Source: Anaerolineales bacterium (GTDB lineage Bacteria > Chloroflexota > Anaerolineae > Anaerolineales > UBA6663). Taken from it: a stretch of 5,561 bases of DNA. The notes beneath the pieces are model-generated. The model worked only from the letters and a program-made list of their open reading frames with translations, ran no database searches and was not told where the DNA came from. The translations under genes and the position numbers were made by a program. The stretch spans positions 1 through 5,561 of the forward strand of contig JAEURL010000386.1 in NCBI GenBank assembly GCA_016789165.1, read 5' to 3'. Shown here piece by piece: positions 1 to 5,258 of this stretch (the first letter of the stretch is position 1; each line of letters starts with the position of its first letter).

Positions 1-289
1 CCTTGAGGATGCCGTAGTAGGCAATCACGAATTGGGGCGTGTTGGGGATGAAGATGCCGATCCGGTCGCCCTTCTTGACGCCCAAGCCCGCCAGGGCCGC
101 CGCCATCCGGTCAGCCAGCTCGTTCATCTCCCGGTAGGTGACCACCCGGCCTTTGAAGATCGTGCAGGCGCGATCCGGGTATTTCCGGGCGGTCTCTTCC
201 AGGAAATGATAGGCCGGCACTTCCGGGTAGGGCGCCAGCGAGGCCGGGACAGGCTTGTCGTAGTGGCTGAGCCAGGGCTTGGTCTGCAT
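1..289 (-). CDS. fadD: Long-chain fatty acid-CoA ligase (AMP-binding), N-terminal part, truncated by window edge
   Basis: The protein starts MQTKPWLSHYDKP and 96 complete codons are visible before it leaves the window at base 1. The readable part matches the N-terminal region of FadD/LcfA-type AMP-dependent acyl-CoA synthetases: a YHFLEETARKYPDR segment (residues 27-40), a VVTYREMNELADRMAAAL segment (49-66) and the hydrophobic KGDRIGIFIPNTPQFVIAYYGILK segment (73-96). Family members activate free fatty acids to acyl-CoA with ATP in the cytoplasm or at the inner membrane. The AMP-binding P-loop and the adenylation motifs lie beyond the edge, so substrate chain length cannot be judged. The ATG at 289-287 is well supported: AGGAG at 300-296 lies 6 nt upstream, and the family N-terminus fits. 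A strong promoter and structured leader precede it. Another acyl- or aryl-CoA ligase of the same superfamily remains possible. Confidence 0.88.
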   Translation of the reverse strand, partial: MQTKPWLSHYDKPVPASLAPYPEVPAYHFLEETARKYPDRACTIFKGRVVTYREMNELADRMAAALAGLGVKKGDRIGIFIPNTPQFVIAYYGILK

Positions 290-346
290 GAAGGTCTCCT
301 GTAGGTGTGGAAGACACGCGGGAGTCCGCGGCGATAAGTCCGGCCG

Positions 347-381
347 ACGGCTCAAGGCCCGCCGATTGGCGGCTCAGCCGT
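347..381 (-). other. Two-tier hairpin in the 5' leader of the fadD-like gene
   Basis: Read on the minus strand, ACGGCT (381-376) pairs with AGCCGT (352-347). Inside it CCGCC (372-368) pairs with GGCGG (363-359) around a 4-nt AATC loop, with an asymmetric internal loop of 3 and 6 nt between the two stems. The structure sits about 50 nt upstream of the ribosome binding site and has no U-tract after it, so it is not a simple terminator. It may stabilise the mRNA or take part in leader regulation; it does not match any riboswitch class that I recognise. Confidence 0.4.
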
Positions 382-421
382 TGAATGATTGAATTGGGAA
401 CTGGCAACGCGCTCTCTAGTG

Positions 422-450
422 AGTATAGACAGCCCGTTAGACGGAGTCAA
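422..450 (-). promoter_or_regulatory. Sigma-70-type promoter for the fadD-like gene
   Basis: On the minus strand, TTGACT (450-445) is separated by exactly 17 nt from TATACT (427-422); each hexamer matches consensus at five of six positions. This is the best promoter match in the window and lies in a locally AT-richer patch. Transcription should begin near base 415, leaving a leader of about 125 nt before the fadD-like ATG. The -35 box begins only 13 nt beyond the stop codon of the upstream small membrane-protein gene, so read-through from that gene may also contribute. Confidence 0.72.
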
Positions 451-463
451 TGTTCTAGCGGCG

Positions 464-697
464 TTAACTCAAGACAACGGCAACCGCCGCCAGCCAATAT
501 GGACAAAGCCCGCCCGAATAAGCCGGGGCCGCGGCGCCGCTGTGGATCAGCAGCGCCACCGCCAGCAGGATCAACACCCCCACCACGGCCAGCACCACCA
601 TTTTCTTTTTCTGGAAGTGCGGCTGGTCCCGGTCCGGCAGGCGCCGGCGCGGCGGCCAGCTCGGCCGCGGCTCTCCGCCGGTCCCCGCCGTCGTCAT
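464..697 (-). CDS. Small membrane protein of unknown function, translationally coupled
   Basis: This 77-residue protein begins at an ATG that overlaps the upstream gene's TGA stop (ATGA, 697-694), the usual sign of translational coupling. Residues 1-29 are Pro/Arg-rich and polar. KKK at 30-32 precedes a hydrophobic helix at about 33-51 (MVVLAVVGVLILLAVALLI), predicting the N-terminus in the cytoplasm by the positive-inside rule. The C-terminal stretch (about 66-77, YWLAAVAVVLS) is hydrophobic again and could be a short second membrane segment. I recognise no family. G/C preference at third positions is strong up to about codon 57 and weaker afterwards, so the last 20 residues may be poorly constrained. 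The coupling suggests it works with, or is made in proportion to, the coiled-coil/HhH protein upstream. It could be a lineage-specific or poorly conserved protein. Confidence 0.6.
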   Translation of the reverse strand: MTTAGTGGEPRPSWPPRRRLPDRDQPHFQKKKMVVLAVVGVLILLAVALLIHSGAAAPAYSGGLCPYWLAAVAVVLS

Positions 698-1566
698 TGC
701 TCGTCTTGGGCCAATTGCCGGGCCTGGGCGATCCAGGCCTCAAAGTCCAGCTTGCGCCACTTGGGGGGCGCCAGCAGGGTCTGCAATTCTTCCGGGGTGC
801 GCGCGGCCAGATCGGCGTAGGTGTGGATGCCGGCGGTGCGCAGGGCGGCCTCCACCGTGGGGCCGAGGCCGGCGATTTCGGCCAGGGTGGCCGGATGGTT
901 GAGCTTGTAGCGGGCGAAGCGCCGCTCCAGGGCCGTCAGTTCCTCGCGCAGGCGGGCGGCTTCGGACCGCGCGCCGGCCAGGTCGGCCTCGTACCGGCCG
1001 CGCCACTGCTGGTCGGCCTGGGCCAGCCGCGCGGCGGCTTCGGTCTCGGCCTGCAGCCGGGCCTCCAGGGCCGCCGTCTTGAGGCGTTCCACCTCGGCCC
1101 GCAGGCCGGCCTGCTCGTTGAGCTTGCCCTCCTGCCACTGGCCCTCGCGCTGGGACAGCTCGTGGCGCCACTCGGCCTCGGCGTCGGCCTTGGCTTCGGA
1201 CAGCGCCTCCACCTCGGCCTGCAGCCGGCGGGCCGTCTCCAGCAGCTCCGCCTCGCGCTCGCGCCAGCGGCCTTCGCTGGCCCCCAGCTGCTCGATGGTG
1301 CCGCGCAGGGTGGCCAGGTCCGCCTCCCGCTGGGTGACCTGCTCGCGCAGGGTGTTGACGATCAATTCCTGGCCGGCCGGCGGCAGCTCCAGGGCCGCGG
1401 CGCGGGCCTGCAGCTCAATCACACGCTCGGAGGCTTCTTCCTCCTCGGCGCTTTTGAAGTACGACCGCCAGTACGCCAGGTCGATGCGCCATTCCACCAG
1501 CCAGCCCAGCAAAAAGCCCACCAGTAGGGCGATCAGGGCGATCAAGACGACGGCCAGGGTCGACAT
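694..1566 (-). CDS. Membrane-anchored coiled-coil protein with C-terminal helix-hairpin-helix domain
   Basis: The 290-residue protein has three visible parts. Residues 4-25 form one hydrophobic helix (LAVVLIALIALLVGFLLGWLVE), acting as an N-terminal anchor. Residues about 40-220 are rich in Glu, Ala, Arg, Leu and Gln with heptad-like spacing and read as a long coiled coil. Residues about 227-265 (LAEIAGLGPTVEAALRTAGIHTYADLA, then TPEELQTLL) match the helix-hairpin-helix type that begins with an IxGLGP turn, followed by a WI-QARQLA helix near the end. Such C-terminal domains are found on bacterial proteins of mostly unknown role; HhH units often bind nucleic acid without sequence specificity, but this subtype may act in protein contacts. 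Orientation with the coiled coil in the cytoplasm is inferred. The start is supported by GGAGG (1580-1576), 9 nt upstream of the ATG. It is the first gene of a two-gene unit and is divergent from the HtrA gene. No enzyme motif is visible. Confidence 0.82.
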   Translation of the reverse strand: MSTLAVVLIALIALLVGFLLGWLVEWRIDLAYWRSYFKSAEEEEASERVIELQARAAALELPPAGQELIVNTLREQVTQREADLATLRGTIEQLGASEGRWREREAELLETARRLQAEVEALSEAKADAEAEWRHELSQREGQWQEGKLNEQAGLRAEVERLKTAALEARLQAETEAAARLAQADQQWRGRYEADLAGARSEAARLREELTALERRFARYKLNHPATLAEIAGLGPTVEAALRTAGIHTYADLAARTPEELQTLLAPPKWRKLDFEAWIAQARQLAQDEQ

Positions 1567-1592
1567 GCTTCAGGGCCTCCAGCCTTGCCCGG

Positions 1593-1612
1593 CCGGCGCG
1601 GCCGCGCGCCGG
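1593..1612 (-). other. Perfect 8-bp all-GC hairpin in leader of the coiled-coil/HhH gene
   Basis: CCGGCGCG (1593-1600) and CGCGCCGG (1605-1612) are perfect inverted repeats around a 4-nt GCCG spacer. On the minus-strand transcript this hairpin ends 12 nt before the GGAGG ribosome binding site. There is no following U-run, so it is not an intrinsic terminator. It could be a leader stabiliser, a protein-binding dyad in DNA, or chance in GC-rich sequence. Confidence 0.35.
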
Positions 1613-1626
1613 GGGAAGTTGCCGCT

Positions 1627-1656
1627 ATTCTACAGGCGATTGAGGGCGGAGGAAAA
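1627..1656 (-). promoter_or_regulatory. Candidate promoter for the coiled-coil/HhH gene unit
   Basis: On the minus strand TAGAAT (1632-1627) matches the -10 consensus at five of six positions and lies in an AT-richer patch. The -35 is weak: TTTTCC (1656-1651) at 18-nt spacing matches at three positions. Transcription would begin near 1620, giving a leader of about 54 nt. I found no equally good promoter on the plus strand for the divergent HtrA gene. Confidence 0.4.
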
Positions 1657-1701
1657 TCACCCGGCCGCTTCTCGGTATGCGCTAAGTCGCGCTTCAGGCA
1701 G

Positions 1702-1728
1702 GCTTAAGCTGCGGCGGCCAAAATGGCC
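1702..1728. promoter_or_regulatory. Two adjacent small dyads upstream of the HtrA gene
   Basis: An 8-bp perfect palindrome GCTTAAGC (1702-1709) is followed by GGCCA-AAA-TGGCC (1716-1728). Both lie 30-56 bases before the HtrA start codon, where an operator or leader element could sit. No promoter could be assigned with confidence to this strand, so a role as binding site is only a suggestion; short dyads are common by chance. Confidence 0.2.
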
Positions 1729-1757
1729 CCAGGATCGCATTCAAGGGAGAAAGTCGT

Positions 1758-2876
1758 ATGACATTGCGTCGTATCCTGCTGATCGGGACGCTGGTGGCCG
1801 CCATGGGCGGCGCGGGCTTGGTGGGCGCGGTGGCCGGCGGCGGCGCCATCTACCTGGCGGTGCGGGACCGGCTGAACAGCCCGGCCGCCAGCCCCGCCCA
1901 GACCGCGGCCGAGCCGGCCTCCCAGCCGGCGGCCGCCCCCGCCCCAAGCCTGCACGTGGACGTGAGTACGGCCATTGAGGACGCCGTCGCCAAGGTCGGC
2001 CCGGCGGTGGTGACCGTGGTCAACGTCGACCAGGGCTCGGGCTCGGGCGTCATCGTCTCCGCCGACGGCTACGTCATCACCAACAACCACGTCGTCGAAG
2101 GCGCCAACCGCCTGCAGGTGATCTACCGCGACGGCCAGACCGTGGACGCCGAGCTGGTGGGCACGGACCCGCTGGCCGACGTGGCCGTCCTGCGCGTCAG
2201 CGGGACTCTGCCCGGCGTGGCCGGCTGGGGCGATTCAGACGCCCTGCAGCCGGGCGAGACCGTCATCGCCATCGGCTCCCCGCTGGGCGACTTCCGCAAC
2301 ACGGTCACGGCCGGCGTGGTGAGCGCCACCGGCCGCTCGATTGAAACCAGCTCCGGCTACCAGATGGAAGACCTGATCCAGACCGACGCCGCCATCAATC
2401 ACGGCAACTCCGGCGGCCCGCTGGTGAACCTGGCCGGCCAGGTGATCGGCATCAACGCCCTGGTGGTGCGCGGGGCCGGCGCCACCTCCGATCAGGCTGA
2501 GGGCCTGGGCTTCGCCATCGCCGGCAACACGGCCAAGGCCCTGAGCGACCAGATCATCGTCAAAGGGTATGTGAGCCGGCCGTACCTGGGCATCAACGGC
2601 ACGCCCATCACCCCCGACCTGGCTTGGGCCTACAACCTGCCCACCCAGTGGGGTGTGTACGTGCAGACGGTCGGCCGCAACACCCCGGCCGCCCAGGCCG
2701 GCCTGCAGCCCGGCGACATCATCACCCAGATCGGCGACCAGGTCATCGACGGCGACCACCGTTACATCAACGTCCTGATGCACTACGCGCCCGGCCAGCA
2801 GGTGCCCCTGACCGTGCAGCGCGACGGCCAGATCCTCACTCTGGAAGTCACGCTCGGCGAACGCCCCGCCTCCTGA
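1758..2876 (+). CDS. HtrA/DegS-like membrane-anchored serine protease with PDZ domain
   Basis: A 372-residue trypsin-like S1C protease of the HtrA (DegP/DegS/DegQ) family, which handles misfolded or signalling proteins outside the cytoplasmic membrane. Residues 5-35 form a Gly/Ala-rich hydrophobic segment without a clear signal-peptidase site, so an N-terminal anchor as in DegS is likely. A Pro/Ala-rich linker follows (41-64). The protease domain spans about 70-265 with the triad intact: His111 in TNNHVVEG, Asp141 in DPLADVAVLRV and Ser218 in GNSGGPL. The segment QTDAAINHGNSGGPL and the later GLGFAIA are family hallmarks. One PDZ domain covers about 276-366 (YLGIN; AAQAGLQPGDIITQIGDQVI). Length fits single-PDZ members. 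ATG 1758 is preceded by AAGGGAGA (1743-1750) at 8 nt from the GGGAG core. It is transcribed alone and ends at a strong terminator. The exact subfamily is not resolved, so no symbol is given. Confidence 0.95.
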   Translation: MTLRRILLIGTLVAAMGGAGLVGAVAGGGAIYLAVRDRLNSPAASPAQTAAEPASQPAAAPAPSLHVDVSTAIEDAVAKVGPAVVTVVNVDQGSGSGVIVSADGYVITNNHVVEGANRLQVIYRDGQTVDAELVGTDPLADVAVLRVSGTLPGVAGWGDSDALQPGETVIAIGSPLGDFRNTVTAGVVSATGRSIETSSGYQMEDLIQTDAAINHGNSGGPLVNLAGQVIGINALVVRGAGATSDQAEGLGFAIAGNTAKALSDQIIVKGYVSRPYLGINGTPITPDLAWAYNLPTQWGVYVQTVGRNTPAAQAGLQPGDIITQIGDQVIDGDHRYINVLMHYAPGQQVPLTVQRDGQILTLEVTLGERPAS

Positions 2877-2897
2877 GCGCACGTCTCCCTCCTCCCC

Positions 2898-2933
2898 GCC
2901 GCCGGCGCCCCCAGGCCGGCGGCCTTTTTGTTT
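2898..2933 (+). terminator. Rho-independent terminator after the HtrA gene
   Basis: GCCGCCGGC (2898-2906) pairs perfectly with GCCGGCGGC (2915-2923), a 9-bp GC-only stem around the 8-nt loop GCCCCCAG. It is followed by C, TTTTT (2925-2929), G and TTT. It begins 22 nt after the HtrA stop codon and fits a classical intrinsic terminator, separating the protease gene from the downstream CAP-domain gene. Confidence 0.9.
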
Positions 2934-2979
2934 GACGGGGCTGGCACACTTCTTGAAACAGTCAGGCGGGGAGACCAGC

Positions 2980-3954
2980 ATGCGCCGCCTGACCACCAGC
3001 TTGTGGATTCCGTTCGCCCTGGGGATGAGCCTGTTCGCCTGGCTGATGTTTGCGGACCCGCCGGCCCCGGAGGCGGCCAAGGCCCTGCCCCAGGCGGCGG
3101 GGCCGCTCTACCTGCCCAACGTCGCGCGCGATTTCAGCGGCCGGCTGGAGCGCGTGAACGCCTACCGGGCCCAGGCCGGCCTGCCGCTCCTGCTGGACAG
3201 CCCGGATTGGAGCGACGGCGCCGCCCGGCACGCCGCCTACATGGTCAAGACCGATCAACTGGTCGGCTCGGAGGACCGGGTGGCGTTCCCGCAGTGGTAT
3301 TCGGACGAGGGCGCCCAGGCCGCCGCCAACAGCCTGCTGATCGTGACCGATACGCTGACCCTGACCAACTGGGACCTGGTGGATATCTGGATGCGGGCCC
3401 CCTTCCAGGCCTTGAGCCTGCTGGACCCGGAGCTGCGGGCGGCGGGGTTGGGCGTCTACCAGGAGGCCGACGGCGGCTGGCAGACGGCGGCGGCCCTGAA
3501 CGTCGTCAGCGGCTGGCAGGCCGGGGCGCCGGCCGGCGTGACCTACCCCGTGGTCTGGCCCGGCCGCGGGGCGCGGGTGACGCCGCGCGCCTACGCCGGG
3601 ATGGACAACCCGGATCCCTACCTGGCCAACGGCTGCGCGGGCGCGCAGGGCCTGCCGCTGCTGGTGCAATTAGGGGACGGCTCGTTGAGCGGGGAACACC
3701 TGGCCGCTCAGGACCCCACCCTCATCAGCTCGGCCAGCGGGCCGCTGCCGCACTGCGCCTTCTCGGCCGCCGAGTACCCGGCCAACGCCAACGACAGCAA
3801 CTACGGCAAGCTGCTGCTGGACACGCGCGACGCCGTCGTGCTCCTGCCGCTCTGGCCGCTGGCCGCCGGCCAAACTTACACGGTCAGCGTATCGGCCGTG
3901 GTTAACGGCGCGCCGCTGGCCCCCATCGTTTGGTCATTCTCCACCGCGCCCTAA
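2980..3954 (+). CDS. Exported CAP-superfamily (SCP/PR1-like) protein with C-terminal Ig-like region
   Basis: From ATG 2980 this is a 324-residue protein. GGGGAG (2968-2973) lies 6 nt upstream of that ATG; an in-frame TTG at 2932 would start inside the preceding terminator's T-run without a ribosome binding site, so I reject it. Residues 5-26 are a hydrophobic signal or anchor segment (SLWIPFALGMSLFAWLMFA) after MRR. Residues about 53-177 resemble the CAP fold: RLERVNAYRAQAGLPLL (55-71), ARHAAYM (82-88), the IWMRAPFQALSLLDPELRAAGLGVY stretch (136-160) and a W-to-LNVV strand. His84 is kept, but Gln143 sits where the family usually has His (PFH or GHR), and I cannot find the usual ENI-type glutamate. 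The C-terminal part ends in YTVSVSAVVNGAPLAPIVWSFSTAP (300-324), like the last strands of a bacterial Ig-like domain. Cys219 and Cys259 could form a disulfide. The role of bacterial CAP proteins is mostly unknown; extracellular location is inferred. Confidence 0.8.
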   Translation: MRRLTTSLWIPFALGMSLFAWLMFADPPAPEAAKALPQAAGPLYLPNVARDFSGRLERVNAYRAQAGLPLLLDSPDWSDGAARHAAYMVKTDQLVGSEDRVAFPQWYSDEGAQAAANSLLIVTDTLTLTNWDLVDIWMRAPFQALSLLDPELRAAGLGVYQEADGGWQTAAALNVVSGWQAGAPAGVTYPVVWPGRGARVTPRAYAGMDNPDPYLANGCAGAQGLPLLVQLGDGSLSGEHLAAQDPTLISSASGPLPHCAFSAAEYPANANDSNYGKLLLDTRDAVVLLPLWPLAAGQTYTVSVSAVVNGAPLAPIVWSFSTAP

Positions 3955-3968
3955 GCGGGTGACCGGCC

Positions 3969-5222
3969 TCAGCCCCAGCGTCGGAGCGCCAGCACCGAGT
4001 TGTGGCCCCCGAACCCGAAAGCGTTAGTCAGCGCCACCTCCACGGCCGCCGGCCGGGCGGCGTTCGGCACGCAATCCAACTGGCAGTCCGGGTCCGGCGT
4101 GGCGTAATTGATGGTCGGCGGCAGGATCTGGTCGCGCAGGGCCAGCACCGTCCAGATGGCCTCGGCCGCGCCGGCCGCGCCCAGCATGTGGCCGGTGATG
4201 GACTTGGTGGCGCTGACCGGCAGACGCTCGGCCGCCGCGCCCAGCGCCTGGCGCAGCGCGCGCACCTCGAAGACATCGCCCAGCGGCGTGCTGGTGGCGT
4301 GGGCGTTCACGTAGCCCACGTCGGCCGGCGCCAGGCCGGCCTTGGCCAGCGCCCGCGCGATGGCGCGGGCCGCCTGGCGGGCCTGCGGGTCCGGGTTGGT
4401 GAGGTGCGCGGCATCGGAGGTGTTGGCATAGGCCAGCACCTCGGCCAGCGGCTCGGCGCCGCGCGCCTGGGCGTGCTCCAGGGCCTCCAGCACCAGCACG
4501 CCCGCGCCCTCGCTCAACACAAAACCATCGCGGTCCTTGTCGAAGGGACGGCTGGCGCCGGCCGGATCGGCGTTGCGCCGCGAGAGCGCGTTCATCTGGT
4601 CGAAGCCGGCGATGCCCAGCGGCGTGACGGCGGCTTCGGTGCCGCCGGCCAGCATGGCGTCGGCGTCGCCGCGCCGGATGATCTCAAAGGCCTGGCCGAG
4701 CGCGTCGGCGCCGGTGGAGCAGGCCGAGGCCAGCCCGAAGCTGGGGCCCTGCGCCCCGGTCAGGATGCTCACCTGGACCGAGGCCGAATCGACCGTGATC
4801 ATGGGGATCAGCAGCGGGCTGATCCGGCCGGGGCCGTGCTCGTCCATCACCCGCTGCTGGGCGGTGTAGGTCCAGATGCCGGCCGCGCCCGTGCCGATCA
4901 GCACGCCGACCGCCTCGGCGTTGGCGGGCGTGATGGCCAGGCCGGCGTGGGCCAGGGCCTGGCGCGCCGCCGCGATGGCGAACTGCACGTTCCGGTCGGC
5001 GCGGCGGGCCTCCTTGGCCGTCATGAAGTCCGTGGGCGTGAAGCCCCAGGCTTCGCCCGCGATCTGCACGCGGAAGGGGGCGGGGTCAAACAAGCTGATG
5101 GCGCGCAGGCCGGAGCGGCCGGCCAGGACGTTGGCCCAGGCGGTGGGGACGTCCAGGCCCACCGGGCTGATCAGCCCGAGGCCGGTGACCACGACGCGGC
5201 GGGGGGAGGCGGGGGCAGCCAC
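3969..5222 (-). CDS. fabF: 3-oxoacyl-[acyl-carrier-protein] synthase II (KAS II, FabF type)
   Basis: A 417-residue condensing enzyme of the KAS I/II family, which extends acyl-ACP with malonyl-ACP by decarboxylative Claisen condensation in cytoplasmic type II fatty acid synthesis. The N-terminus RRVVVTGLGLISPVG (8-22) is typical. The nucleophile is Cys168 in ASACSTGADALGQA; the two active-site histidines are His308 in NAHATSTPLGD and His345 in KSITGHMLGAAGA, with Lys340 beside it. PFDKDRDGFVLSEGAGVLVLE (226-246) and the C-terminal NAFGFGGHNSVL (400-411) are further hallmarks. Length matches FabF (about 410-420). I choose GTG 5222-5220: the reading frame stays open upstream into folP, but that extension is Arg-rich and unlike the family, and the next in-frame start is 123 nt away. 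No Shine-Dalgarno precedes the GTG; a -10-like TACAAT lies 6 nt upstream, suggesting a leaderless message. FabB-type or polyketide-type KAS are alternatives. Confidence 0.93.
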   Translation of the reverse strand: MAAPASPRRVVVTGLGLISPVGLDVPTAWANVLAGRSGLRAISLFDPAPFRVQIAGEAWGFTPTDFMTAKEARRADRNVQFAIAAARQALAHAGLAITPANAEAVGVLIGTGAAGIWTYTAQQRVMDEHGPGRISPLLIPMITVDSASVQVSILTGAQGPSFGLASACSTGADALGQAFEIIRRGDADAMLAGGTEAAVTPLGIAGFDQMNALSRRNADPAGASRPFDKDRDGFVLSEGAGVLVLEALEHAQARGAEPLAEVLAYANTSDAAHLTNPDPQARQAARAIARALAKAGLAPADVGYVNAHATSTPLGDVFEVRALRQALGAAAERLPVSATKSITGHMLGAAGAAEAIWTVLALRDQILPPTINYATPDPDCQLDCVPNAARPAAVEVALTNAFGFGGHNSVLALRRWG

Positions 5223-5228
5223 GCCGGG

Positions 5229-5258
5229 ATTGTAGCCCGAAACGCCGGGCGGGGTCAG
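5229..5258 (-). promoter_or_regulatory. Candidate promoter giving a leaderless fabF transcript
   Basis: On the minus strand TACAAT (5234-5229) matches the -10 consensus at five of six positions. CTGACC (5258-5253) upstream matches the -35 consensus at four positions, with 18-nt spacing. The GTG start of fabF begins 6 nt after the -10 box, where transcription initiation is expected. The -35 overlaps the folP stop codon. The missing ribosome binding site agrees with a leaderless start, although read-through from folP is not excluded. Confidence 0.45.

Larger units (their letters stand above)
301..463. other. Intergenic region between small membrane-protein gene and fadD-like gene
   Basis: This 163-base gap holds the minus-strand promoter (422-450) and the leader hairpin (347-381). 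Bases 381-463 are clearly less GC-rich than the rest of the window. I see no terminator for the upstream coiled-coil/small-protein unit, no tRNA-like fold and no coding sequence on either strand with convincing codon use. Confidence 0.6.
1567..1757. other. Divergent intergenic region between coiled-coil/HhH gene and HtrA gene
   Basis: This 191-base region must carry the start signals of two divergent genes. It contains a minus-strand promoter candidate (1627-1656), an all-GC hairpin (1593-1612), ribosome binding sites at both ends and two small dyads on the HtrA side (1702-1728). I found no pair of hexamers with acceptable spacing for plus-strand transcription, so the HtrA promoter is unassigned. 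Confidence 0.6.

Noticed and set aside
385..1527. Long plus-strand open frame (380 residues, Gly/Gln/Leu-rich) opposite the coiled-coil/HhH gene
   Set aside because: Low-complexity product with no domain, no supported start, and fully antisense to a gene with a convincing membrane helix, coiled coil and HhH domain. GC-rich DNA commonly leaves such frames open.
1567..1698. Direct repeat GCTTCAGG at 1567-1574 and 1691-1698
   Set aside because: An 8-base match in a GC-rich intergenic region is easily chance; no further copies or regular spacing are seen.
2932..2979. Upstream TTG start for the CAP protein
   Set aside because: It lies within the terminator T-run, has no ribosome binding site, and the ATG at 2980 has GGGGAG at ideal spacing followed by a normal signal-type N-terminus.
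2235..3080. 281-residue minus-strand open frame opposite the 3' part of the HtrA gene
   Set aside because: It crosses the intrinsic terminator and two plus-strand genes with intact motifs; its Gly/Val/Ala-rich composition is typical of an antisense shadow.
2928..3905. 325-residue plus-strand frame overlapping the CAP gene
   Set aside because: Arg/Gly/Pro-rich translation without domains; the overlapping frame encodes a coherent signal segment, CAP-like region and Ig-like strands.
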